In this document: in pieces, positions 8,010-15,628 of the stretch | Layout: each line of letters begins with the position of its first letter | Position numbering within the stretch: the first letter of the stretch is position 1 | From: Kitasatospora sp040298565 | GTDB lineage: Bacteria > Actinomycetota > Actinomycetes > Streptomycetales > Streptomycetaceae | DNA length: 31,720 nucleotides | Assembly: GCF_040298565.1 (NCBI RefSeq) | Contig: NZ_JBEPAK010000057.1 | Location: 1 to 31,720, forward strand | Direction: 5' to 3' | Notes under the pieces: model-generated | What the model saw: only the letters and a program-made list of their open reading frames with translations | Told to the model about the DNA's origin: nothing | Database searches by the model: none | Position numbers and translations under genes: made by a program

Positions 8010-8041
8010 ACGGCCCCGTCGGTTCCGACCGGCGGGGCCGT
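8010..8041 (+). terminator. Hairpin terminator
   Basis: A 14-bp stem (8010-8023 with 8028-8041, one G-U pair) and a TCCG tetraloop, 25 nt after the preceding stop. No T-tract follows, as is frequent in Streptomyces. Confidence 0.75.
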
Positions 8042-8101
8042 CCGCCGTCCCGGACCGCCCGGCCGGGCGGCCGTGGAGCGGTGACCGCACCCGCCGGCGG
8101 T

Positions 8102-8113
8102 TAGGGTCGGGGC
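8102..8113 (+). promoter_or_regulatory. -10 element for a probable leaderless acyP mRNA
   Basis: TAGGGT (8102-8107) ends 6 nt before ATG 8114, with no SD. The -35 is unclear; GTGACC at 8081-8086 leaves a 15-bp spacer. Confidence 0.5.
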
Positions 8114-8413
8114 ATGCACGGTCGCGACGCCCACAGTGATGAACCGGTCCGGGTGACCGCCTGGGTCCGGGGGAAGGTCCAGGAGGTCGGCTTCCGGTGG
8201 TGGACCCGGGCGCGGGCGCTGGAGATCGGGCTGACCGGCTACGCGAGCAACCTCGGCGACGGCCGGGTGCAGGTGGTGGCCGAGGGCCTGGCCGCCGACT
8301 GCGAGCACCTGCTGGCCCTGCTGCGCGGCCCCGGCACGCCCGGAGCGGTGACCGGCGTGACCGAGATCTGGACGGCCGTCGGCCCAGGCTACGAGGGCTT
8401 CGAGATCCGCTGA
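8114..8413 (+). CDS. acyP: Acylphosphatase
   Basis: 99-residue alpha/beta acylphosphatase hydrolysing carboxyl-phosphate bonds. The substrate loop is GKVQEVGFR (residues 20-28, catalytic Arg28), and the catalytic asparagine is Asn46 in YASNLGDGRVQV. The usual motif is G-x-V-Q-G-V-G-F-R; here the glycine after Gln is Glu. The N-terminus has ~12 extra residues (MHGRDAHSDEPV). The ATG is set by the -10 hexamer 6 nt upstream and lack of an alternative. In actinobacteria it commonly sits near smc, as here. Confidence 0.93.
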   Translation: MHGRDAHSDEPVRVTAWVRGKVQEVGFRWWTRARALEIGLTGYASNLGDGRVQVVAEGLAADCEHLLALLRGPGTPGAVTGVTEIWTAVGPGYEGFEIR

Positions 8414-8457
8414 ACCGCCGACGCCCGGCCCTGTGCCGAAGCCTTCCGGAAATGATC

Positions 8458-8484
8458 GGCAACCGTCGGTGTCATACGGTTGCC
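8458..8484. promoter_or_regulatory. Inverted repeat downstream of acyP
   Basis: Perfect 8-bp inverted repeat GGCAACCG (8458-8465) / CGGTTGCC (8477-8484) with an 11-nt loop, 45 nt after acyP. A second, CTCGTGG (8496-8502) / CCACGAG (8526-8532), follows. They could be a terminator or operator half-sites. The rest of this 412-bp gap (8414-8825) shows TTGACT at 8503 and TTGACC at 8619, neither with a convincing -10. Confidence 0.4.
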
Positions 8485-8825
8485 ATTCGGGCAGACTCGT
8501 GGTTGACTCCGCATCGAACGATGATCCACGAGCAGTTGGTGGACCCCGGCCCGAACCCCCGAGGCGTGACGACACCGCCGGGCAGGTGACAGGGGCGCGG
8601 TAGCGTGCGGTGATCGTGTTGACCCGTACCGTCTTTGGTGAGACGCTTGAAGCCCGCGCACACGAACGCGTTTACCGGCAGGTGCATGCCCTCGTGAGCC
8701 CCAGCTCACGGTGTGTGTGCCGTAGTGCCCAGCCAGCACTTCCGGTGCGCGCCGCGCGTGCGTCCCCCTTCCCCCTAGACCTGTACCGTTCCGGTTCGGT
8801 CACTCAGCGTGGAGGACCATTCATC

Positions 8826-9029
8826 ATGGCAAAGGCGCTTCTCGGGTACGTCGGCGGCCCCGACCCGCGAATGCTCTCCGAGATGCGACGGCTTCAGCAG
8901 CGCGTCCAGGACCTTGAAGCCGAGCTCCTTCGGATGCAGGCTGAGAACGACGCTCTCACCGCTGTCGCTGACGAGCACTCGCTGCTCAACAGCATCGATC
9001 TGGACCAGCGGGAGCCGGCTCTCACCTGA
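8826..9029 (+). CDS. Small coiled-coil protein of unknown function
   Basis: 67 residues opening MAKALLGYVGGPDPRML, followed by a predicted coiled coil (~17-45, heptads in MRRLQQRVQDLEAELLRMQA) and an acidic tail. I recognise it only as a small protein conserved next to smc in Streptomyces-like genomes; no biochemical function is known to me. Start ATG 8826 is strongly supported by GGAGGA (8811-8816), 9 nt upstream; the frame is open further up but has no comparable SD. A 10-bp-stem hairpin follows ~70 nt after its stop. Its position suggests, but does not show, a chromosome-organisation role. Confidence 0.8.
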   Translation: MAKALLGYVGGPDPRMLSEMRRLQQRVQDLEAELLRMQAENDALTAVADEHSLLNSIDLDQREPALT

Positions 9030-9098
9030 GACCGCCCCCGATCCCGGCAGATCGACGCCGCTGTGCACTGAGCCGCCCCGAAAGGGACGCAGCTTTGC

Positions 9099-9125
9099 AA
9101 GGGACGCCCGGATGTGGCGTCCCTT
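9099..9125 (+). terminator. Hairpin terminator between the small coiled-coil gene and smc
   Basis: Perfect 10-bp stem AAGGGACGCC (9099-9108) / GGCGTCCCTT (9116-9125) with a 7-nt loop. AAAGGGACGC also occurs just upstream (9081-9090) as a direct repeat of the 5' arm. It separates the small gene from smc. Confidence 0.7.
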
Positions 9126-9184
9126 CGTCGTGTCGGACTCCCGATACAGTCGGTTCCTCGTGAGTGATTGAGGAGACCGGCCGC

Positions 9185-12100
9185 GTGCACCTGAAGAGCC
9201 TGACGCTGCGCGGATTCAAGTCCTTCGCCTCCAGCACCACCCTGCGCTTCGAGCCCGGCATCACCTGCGTCGTCGGCCCGAACGGCTCCGGCAAGTCCAA
9301 CGTGGTCGACGCGCTGTCCTGGGTGATGGGCGAGCAGGGCGCGAAGTCGCTGCGCGGCGGCAAGATGGAGGACGTGATCTTCGCCGGGACCAGCGGGCGC
9401 GCCCCGCTCGGCCGGGCCGAGGTCAGCCTCACCATCGACAACAGCGACGGCGCCCTGCCGATCGACTACTCCGAGGTGACGATCACCCGGACCATGTTCC
9501 GCAACGGCGGCAGCGAGTACGCCCTTAACGGCGAGACCTGCCGCCTGCTGGACATCCAGGAACTGCTCTCCGACTCCGGCATCGGCCGCGAGATGCACGT
9601 CATCGTCGGACAGGGCCAGCTGGACTCCGTCCTGCACGCCGACCCGATGGGCCGGCGCGCCTTCATCGAGGAGGCGGCCGGCGTCCTCAAGCACCGCAAG
9701 CGCAAGGAGAAGGCGCTGCGGAAGCTGGACGCGATGCAGGCCAACCTCAACCGCGTCCAGGACCTGACCGCCGAACTGCGCCGCCAGCTCGGACCGCTCG
9801 GCCGGCAGGCCAGGATCGCCCGCCGCGCCGCGGGCATCCAGGCCGACCTGCGCGACGCCCGGCTCCGACTGCTCGCCGACGACCTGCTCACCCTGCGCAG
9901 GGCCGTCGAGGCCGAGGTCGCCGACGAACTGGCACTGAAGCTGCGCCGCACCACCGTCGAACAGGAACTGGCCCGCGCCGTCCAGCGCGAGCGGGTCCTG
10001 GAGGCGCAGGTGCAGCAGCTCGGCCCCAGCCTGGAGACCGCCCGGCAGACCTGGTACCGGCTCTCCGCCCTCGCCGAACGCACCCGCGGCACGATCGGAC
10101 TGGCCGAGGCCCGGGCCCGGCACGCCGCCGCCGGGGGCGCCGCCGAGGAACGCCGCGGCCGTGACCCGGAGGAGCTGGAGCGGGAGGCCGAGCGGGTCCG
10201 CGAGGAGGAGGCGGCCCTCACCGAGGCACTGGAGGAGGCCTCGTACGCGCTGGCCGAAGCGGTCGAGCGCAAGGCCGGGCTGGAGGCCGGACTGGCCGCC
10301 GAGGAACGCCGGCTGCGGGACGCCGCCCGGGCCATCGCGGACCGCCGGGAGGGCCTGGCCCGGCTCCAGGGCCAGGCGGCCGCCGCCCGCTCCAGGGCCG
10401 CCTCGGCCGAGGCCGAGATCGGCCGGCTCACCGAGGCCCGGGACGAGGCGCTGCTGCGCGCCGAGGCCGCCCGGGCCGAACTCGAGGAGCTCCAGCAGCA
10501 GGTGGACGCGCTGGCCGGGGACGACGAGCAGGCGGAGGCCGGGTACCGGCGGGCCCGGGAGCGGCTGGACGCCGTGGAACGGGACCTGGCGGCCGCCCGG
10601 GAGGCGTCCGGCGCCGCGGAGCGCGAACGGGCGGGCCTCACCGCCCGGCACGAGGCGCTCTCGCTCGGGCTGCGCCGCAAGGACGGCACCGGGGCGCTGC
10701 TGGACGCGGCGGAGCAGCTGACAGGGGTGCTCGGCCCGGCGGCCGCGCTGCTGCGGATCGAACCCGGGTACGAGGTGCCCGTCGCCGCGGCGCTCGGGGC
10801 GGCGGCCGACGCGGTGGCCGTGGACTCGCCCGCCGCCGCGGCCGGGGCGCTGCGGCTGCTGCGCGAGCGGGACGCGGGCCGGGCGGCGCTGCTGATCGCC
10901 GGGGCCGCGGCAGCGCCGGGGGCGGCGTCCGGGGTGCCGGGCAGCCGGTCGCCGGACGGCGGATCGCCGGCGTGCTGGGTCGCGGGGAGCCGGTTGCCGG
11001 ACGGCGCCCGCTGGGCGGCCGAACTGGTCGACGGCCCGGCCGGATTGCGCACCGCCGTCCACGACCTGCTCGCCGGAGTGGTGGTGGTCGCCGACCTGGA
11101 CGGGGCACTGAGCCTGCTGGCCGAGCACCCCGAGCTGTCCGCCGTCACCGCCGAGGGGGACCGCCTGGGCACCGGCTTCGCCCAGGGCGGATCCGCCGGC
11201 GCCCCGAGCCTGTTGGAGACCCGAGCGGCGGTGGACGAGGCGGCCCGGGCCCTCGAGGAACTCGCCCGGCGCTGCGCCGAGTCGAGCCACCGGCTGGCCG
11301 AACTCACCGAACTGCGCCGGGAGTCGGCCGCCGAGGTGGAGCGGCTGGCCGAGCTGCGGCGGCAGGCGGAGAAGGAGCGGGCCCAGGTGGCCGGTGCGCT
11401 CGGCCGCCTCGGCGGGCAGGCCCGCGCCGCCGCGGGCGAGGCGGAACGGCTGTCGGCCGCGGTCGCCAGGGCCGACCAGGGCCTCGCCGAACTGGTTTCC
11501 ACGGCCGAGGAGTTGGCCGAACGGCTGGTAGCGGCCGAGGAGTCGGCGGACGCGGCGGCGGACGAGCCGGACCGGGCCGAACAGCAGCGGCTGGCCGAGG
11601 CCGCCTCGGCCGCCCGGCAGGCCGAGCTGGAGGCCCGGCTCGCGGTGCGCACCCACGAGGAGCGGGTCCGCGCCCTGGCCGGCCGGGCCGACCAGCTGGA
11701 CCGGGCCGCCCGCGCCGAACGGGAGGCGCGCGCCCGGGCCGCCGAGCGCCGCCGGCGTGCCGAGCACGACGCCGGCGTGGCACGGGCCGTCGCGGCGGGC
11801 GCCCGGCAACTGCTGGCCTGCCTGGAGGTGTCGCTGGCCCGCGCGGACGCCCGGCGGGCGGCGGTCGAACGGGAACGCGCCGAGCGCGAGGACGAACTGC
11901 GCGAACACCGCGAGCACGGCCGCGGCCTCAAGGAGGAACTGGACAAGCTGGTCGACGCGGGCCACCGGGACGAGGTGCTGCGGGCCGAGAAACGGCTGCG
12001 GATCGAGCAGCTGGAGGCCCGGGCGCTGGAGGAGTTCGGCATCGACGGCGGCGAGCTGCTCGCCTCGTACGGACCGGACCAGCCCGTCCCGCCCGCGACA

Positions 12101-12877
12101 CCCGAGGAGGGGCAGGAGCCGGGGGAGCCGTACCCGTACGTCCGGGCCGAGCAGGAGAGGCGGCTGAAGGCCGCCGAGAAGGCCTACCAGCAGCTCGGCA
12201 AGGTCAATCCGCTCGCACTGGAGGAGTTCGCCGCGCTGGAGGAGCGCCACCAGTTCCTGGGCGAGCAGCTGGACGACCTCAAGCGCAGCCGGCGTGACCT
12301 GCTGGACATCGTCCGGGACGTGGACCAGCGGGTCGAGCAGCTGTTCACCTCGGCGTACCACGACACCGCCGCCCAGTTCGAGGGCGTCTTCGCCCGGCTC
12401 TTCCCGGGCGGCGAGGGGCGGCTCGTCCTCACCGACCCGGACAACATGCTCACCACCGGGGTCGAGGTGGAGGCCCGTCCCCCCGGCAAGAAGGTCAAGC
12501 GGCTGTCCCTGCTGTCCGGCGGCGAGCGCTCGCTGACCGCGGTGGCGTTGCTGGTGGCGATCTTCAAGGCGCGGCCCAGCCCGTTCTACGTGATGGACGA
12601 GGTGGAGGCGGCGCTGGACGAGACCAACCTGCGCCGGCTGGTCGGGATCATGGAGGAGCTGCGGGAGAGCTCCCAGCTGATCGTGATCACCCACCAGAAG
12701 CTGACCATGGAGTCCGCCGACGCCCTGTACGGGGTGACCATGAAGGGCGACGGCATCTCGCAGGTGATCAGCCAGCGGCTGCGGGAGGGGGCGGTCCCCG
12801 GCCGCCGGGCCGCAGCGGAGCCCCGGGAGCGGCGGCCGTCCGGCGCCGGCACGGCGGCGGCCCGGGACAGCGGCTAG
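9185..12877 (+). CDS. smc: Chromosome segregation protein SMC
   Basis: 1230-residue SMC ATPase, the core of the SMC-ScpAB condensin that compacts and aligns chromosome arms. Head parts: Walker A GPNGSGKSN (31-39) after MHLKSLTLRGFKSF; near the C-terminus the signature LSGGERSLTA (~1110) and Walker B FYVMDEVEAALDE (~1134). Two long Ala/Glu/Arg-rich coiled coils flank a hinge at ~500-670. The hinge holds an in-frame 15-residue near-duplication (GSRSPDG... and GSRLPDG..., ~587-608) rich in Gly/Pro/Ser. GTG 9185 was chosen because homologues start MHLK and AGGAG (9171-9175) is 9 nt upstream; a GTG at 9164 precedes the SD. TACAGT at 9145-9150 may be a -10. Confidence 0.97.
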   Translation: MHLKSLTLRGFKSFASSTTLRFEPGITCVVGPNGSGKSNVVDALSWVMGEQGAKSLRGGKMEDVIFAGTSGRAPLGRAEVSLTIDNSDGALPIDYSEVTITRTMFRNGGSEYALNGETCRLLDIQELLSDSGIGREMHVIVGQGQLDSVLHADPMGRRAFIEEAAGVLKHRKRKEKALRKLDAMQANLNRVQDLTAELRRQLGPLGRQARIARRAAGIQADLRDARLRLLADDLLTLRRAVEAEVADELALKLRRTTVEQELARAVQRERVLEAQVQQLGPSLETARQTWYRLSALAERTRGTIGLAEARARHAAAGGAAEERRGRDPEELEREAERVREEEAALTEALEEASYALAEAVERKAGLEAGLAAEERRLRDAARAIADRREGLARLQGQAAAARSRAASAEAEIGRLTEARDEALLRAEAARAELEELQQQVDALAGDDEQAEAGYRRARERLDAVERDLAAAREASGAAERERAGLTARHEALSLGLRRKDGTGALLDAAEQLTGVLGPAAALLRIEPGYEVPVAAALGAAADAVAVDSPAAAAGALRLLRERDAGRAALLIAGAAAAPGAASGVPGSRSPDGGSPACWVAGSRLPDGARWAAELVDGPAGLRTAVHDLLAGVVVVADLDGALSLLAEHPELSAVTAEGDRLGTGFAQGGSAGAPSLLETRAAVDEAARALEELARRCAESSHRLAELTELRRESAAEVERLAELRRQAEKERAQVAGALGRLGGQARAAAGEAERLSAAVARADQGLAELVSTAEELAERLVAAEESADAAADEPDRAEQQRLAEAASAARQAELEARLAVRTHEERVRALAGRADQLDRAARAEREARARAAERRRRAEHDAGVARAVAAGARQLLACLEVSLARADARRAAVERERAEREDELREHREHGRGLKEELDKLVDAGHRDEVLRAEKRLRIEQLEARALEEFGIDGGELLASYGPDQPVPPATPEEGQEPGEPYPYVRAEQERRLKAAEKAYQQLGKVNPLALEEFAALEERHQFLGEQLDDLKRSRRDLLDIVRDVDQRVEQLFTSAYHDTAAQFEGVFARLFPGGEGRLVLTDPDNMLTTGVEVEARPPGKKVKRLSLLSGGERSLTAVALLVAIFKARPSPFYVMDEVEAALDETNLRRLVGIMEELRESSQLIVITHQKLTMESADALYGVTMKGDGISQVISQRLREGAVPGRRAAAEPRERRPSGAGTAAARDSG

Positions 12878-12934
12878 CCGGACCTGGGGCGGCTGCGGTC
12901 CATTCCGGCTCCGGTCACGGATACTGGAGCGGTT

Positions 12935-14152
12935 ATGGAATACGTGATCCTTGCCGTAGTCATCGCCGTGGTCGCCGTCGGCGCGATCGCCGGCCTCGTC
13001 GTTTCCGGCAGACGACGCCAGCAGCTGCCCCCGAAGTCGCAGGCGCCGGTCATCACGGCGCCCAAGCCCACCCCGGCGGAGCCCCAGGTCGGCGAGGAGG
13101 CCGCGCCACCGACCGAGGAGCCCCGCCGCACCGTCGAGGAGGTGCCGCTTCCCGAGGCTCCGGAGGCCCCCGGGACCGTCGAGGTCCGGCCCGTCGAGGC
13201 CGAGGCGGCACCCGCCGTCGAGGTCCCCGAGCCCACCGCCGGCCGGCTGGTGCGGCTGCGCTCCCGGCTCTCCCGTTCGCAGAACTCGCTCGGCAAGGGC
13301 CTGCTCTCGCTGCTCTCCCGCGAGCTCCTGGACGAGGACACCTGGGAGGAGATCGAGGACACCCTGCTCACCGCCGACGTCGGCGTCGCCCCGACCCAGG
13401 AACTGGTCGAGCGGCTGCGCACCCGGGTGAAGGTGCTCGGCACCCGGACGCCCGAGGAGCTGCGCGCGCTGCTGCGCGAGGAGCTCGTCGAGCTGATCGG
13501 CAAGGACGCCGACCGCACCGTCCGCTCCCTCAAGCACGAGGAGGGCCCGGCCGTCGTCCTGGTCGTCGGCGTCAACGGCGTCGGCAAGACCACCACCACC
13601 GGCAAGCTGGCCCGCGTGCTGGTCGCCGACGGCCGCACCGTGGTGCTCGGCGCGGCCGACACCTTCCGGGCCGCCGCCGCCGACCAGCTGCAGACCTGGG
13701 GCGAGCGGGTCGGGGCCCGCACCGTGCGCGGACCGGAGGGCGGGGACCCGGCCTCCATCGCCTTCGACGCGGTCAAGGAGGGCATCGCCGAGGGCGCGGA
13801 CACCGTGCTGATCGACACCGCCGGCCGACTGCACACCAAGACCGGCCTGATGGACGAGCTGGGCAAGGTCAAGCGGGTCGTCGAGAAGCACGGCCCGGTG
13901 GACGAGGTGCTGCTGGTGCTGGACGCCACCACCGGTCAGAACGGTCTGATCCAGGCCCGGGTGTTCGCCGAGGTGGTGGACATCACCGGCATCGTGCTGA
14001 CCAAGCTGGACGGCACCGCCAAGGGCGGCATCGTGGTCGCGGTGCAGCGCGAGCTGGGCGTGCCGGTCAAGCTGATCGGTCTGGGCGAGGGCGCGGACGA
14101 CCTGGCGCCGTTCGAGCCGGGTGCGTTCGTGGACGCGCTGATCGGGGACTGA
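12935..14152 (+). CDS. ftsY: Signal recognition particle receptor FtsY
   Basis: SRP receptor GTPase that docks Ffh-ribosome complexes at the membrane. 405 residues: an N-terminal membrane helix (1-25, MEYVILAVVIAVVAVGAIAG), as usual in actinobacteria; a disordered Pro/Glu-rich A-region (~30-110); then the NG domain with G1 GVNGVGKTTTTGKLA (~211), the insertion-box DTFRAAAADQL, G3 DTAGR and G4 TKLDG. ATG 12935 has GGAG at 12926-12929. GATACT at 12920-12925 could be a -10, but no -35 is seen. It lies 57 nt downstream of smc, the conserved smc-ftsY pairing, and ends at a terminator. Its partner ffh is in this window at 22363. Confidence 0.97.
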   Translation: MEYVILAVVIAVVAVGAIAGLVVSGRRRQQLPPKSQAPVITAPKPTPAEPQVGEEAAPPTEEPRRTVEEVPLPEAPEAPGTVEVRPVEAEAAPAVEVPEPTAGRLVRLRSRLSRSQNSLGKGLLSLLSRELLDEDTWEEIEDTLLTADVGVAPTQELVERLRTRVKVLGTRTPEELRALLREELVELIGKDADRTVRSLKHEEGPAVVLVVGVNGVGKTTTTGKLARVLVADGRTVVLGAADTFRAAAADQLQTWGERVGARTVRGPEGGDPASIAFDAVKEGIAEGADTVLIDTAGRLHTKTGLMDELGKVKRVVEKHGPVDEVLLVLDATTGQNGLIQARVFAEVVDITGIVLTKLDGTAKGGIVVAVQRELGVPVKLIGLGEGADDLAPFEPGAFVDALIGD

Positions 14153-14171
14153 CCGGATCTCCCGGTCGACG

Positions 14172-14202
14172 AGGGTCCGCTCCTTCGGGGGCGGGCCCTT
14201 TC
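14172..14202 (+). terminator. Terminator of the smc-ftsY unit
   Basis: 9-bp stem (14172-14180 with 14191-14199, one G-U pair), 10-nt loop, followed by TTTCGTCT, 20 nt after the ftsY stop. Confidence 0.75.
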
Positions 14203-14220
14203 GTCTGCCCCGGTGCGTCT

Positions 14221-14248
14221 GCCCTGGTTCGGCCGCCCTGGTTCGGCT
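14221..14248. repeat. Tandem repeat, 2 x 14 bp
   Basis: GCCCTGGTTCGGCC (14221-14234) followed directly by the same unit with the last base changed to T (14235-14248), in the gap between the convergent ftsY and prim-pol-like genes. Confidence 0.7.
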
Positions 14249-14336
14249 GCCGTGGGCCGGACGGCGGGGCGGCGCATACGACGGGGGCGGGCCGGGCCCC
14301 GGAGGTGCGGGGCGGGTCAGCGGGGGAGCGGGCGGC

Positions 14337-15014
14337 TCACGAGGCCATCCAGGCGGGCTCGGCGGTGCGCTCGCGGCTGCGGTGGCAGGCGTAGGCGAGG
14401 GTGCCGAGCAGCAGTCGGGCCTCGGGCGGGCAGCCGGCGTTGTCGCGGGTGGGGCGGCGCAGCCAGCGGACCGGGCCGAGCCCGCCGAGGACGGTGGGCG
14501 GGGCGGCGACGTAGCTGCCCTCGCCGTGGCAGGTCAGGTCGAGCGAGGCGTCGTCCCAGCCCATCCGGTAGAGCAGGTCGGGCAGGCGGCGGGCGGCGCC
14601 GGCGGCGACCAGGAACTGCAGCCGGCCGGTGGGCGGCGCGAGCACCGGGCCGACCTGGGTGCCCATCCGCTCCAGCCGGACCAGCGCCTGCAGGCCGGCC
14701 TGCTCGGGGACGTCCAGGACGTCGAAGGCGCGTCCGGTGGCGAACAGCACCGAGCCCTCGGTGCCGGCGGTCCGGCCGCGGCTGCTGCCGTCGGGCACCG
14801 GGTGCAGGCCGGGCGCCGCGCAGCGGTGGGCGCCGCAGGGACAGCGGGTCGGGGCGGTGGCGGATCCGGCCGCGTCGCCGGTGGCGACCGTCCAGCCCCA
14901 GCGGCCGGTGTACTCCGCAGCGGCCAGGGACGCGGTGACCTTGGTGCGGCGGCGCGCGCCCAGCGGTGCAAGCCGCAGGTGCCCCAGTCGAAGTTCGCCG
15001 AACAGGTTGTCCAT
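14337..15014 (-). CDS. Prim-pol-like (bifunctional DNA primase/polymerase N-terminal) protein
   Basis: 225 residues resembling the N-terminal half of Streptomyces 'bifunctional DNA primase/polymerase' proteins. The clues are a cysteine/proline segment (CPCGAHRCAAPGLHP), an ATG-R motif (SVLFATGRAFDVLDVPEQAG) where active prim-pols have a hydrophobic-Asp-x-Asp strand, a VGPVLAPPTGRLQFLV segment and YVAAPP. The second catalytic aspartate appears replaced (VLDVP), so enzymatic activity is doubtful. ATG 15014 is preceded by GGGGGAGG only 1 nt away, an unusually tight SD. It is divergent from nsdA, a position shared, as I recall, with S. coelicolor SCO5581. The family call is moderate; function unknown. 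Confidence 0.65.
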   Translation of the reverse strand: MDNLFGELRLGHLRLAPLGARRRTKVTASLAAAEYTGRWGWTVATGDAAGSATAPTRCPCGAHRCAAPGLHPVPDGSSRGRTAGTEGSVLFATGRAFDVLDVPEQAGLQALVRLERMGTQVGPVLAPPTGRLQFLVAAGAARRLPDLLYRMGWDDASLDLTCHGEGSYVAAPPTVLGGLGPVRWLRRPTRDNAGCPPEARLLLGTLAYACHRSRERTAEPAWMAS

Positions 15015-15321
15015 GCCTCCCCCAACAGGTTCTCGTTGCCGATGGTTACGGGATGGTGACTGTGTGTTGATTGTCCGTTGCGTGGTGCGTTGTGCGGTGG
15101 CGGCGCGCAGCGCTTGGCGTGCGCCTGTTGCGATGGTGCGCCTCGGGCGCCGCCTTGTGGGGGCGGCGCGGATGCCGGATCGTCTGGTGCGTGAGGTGGC
15201 CGCCGTCCCGAGTGGGCCGCGAACTCGCCTGTGGCTGCGGTGGATTGCGGGGTCTGCCGGGTCTTCCGGGGCTGGCCGGGGGACTTGGCGGCCCGCATAT
15301 GCCGGACCGTCGGGACTATCC

Positions 15322-15384
15322 AGTGAAGCGTGTGCCTCCTGACTTCGGTTCACTCCTGGGGGTGGCGAAAGGTGGCGTTTCGCC
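15322..15384. promoter_or_regulatory. Candidate operator elements upstream of nsdA
   Basis: AGTGA (15322-15326) and TCACT (15350-15354) are inverted half-sites like those bound by BldD, but 23 bp apart, wider than typical. Just downstream, GGCGAAA (15364-15370) and TTTCGCC (15378-15384) form a perfect 7-bp inverted repeat around a 7-nt loop, GGTGGCG, that also occurs at 15361-15367. The whole 614-bp gap (15015-15628) holds no gene I can support and no clear -10/-35. Confidence 0.3.
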
Positions 15385-15628
15385 AGGGCCGCTCCCACGG
15401 GTGCCCCGCGGGGCACTACGTTCAGCACACGGACGTCGTCGGGAGCCTGCTCCTGGCCGTCGAGGCACGGGAGTTGGGGATCTGACGAACCGTCCGGGAC
15501 GATGGCACACCAGTACGACGAGGCGGTACCACATCACCTCAGGCACGGCACGTCTGGCAAGAGCCCGCAACCGTCGGGCGGTCACGATCGGGGGCCCCGA
15601 AGGGGCCGGGCGGGATGGGGACGTTCCC

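Noticed and set aside
8894..13891. Very long open frame on the minus strand opposite smc and ftsY
   Set aside because: Composition is an Ala/Gly/Leu/Gln-rich mirror of high-GC codons, with no domains. It lies opposite two certain genes and has no SD: a GC-skew shadow.
15071..15628. N-terminal extension of nsdA
   Set aside because: The frame is open, but the extension is Arg/Gly/Trp-rich without a motif; a good SD directly precedes ATG 15629.
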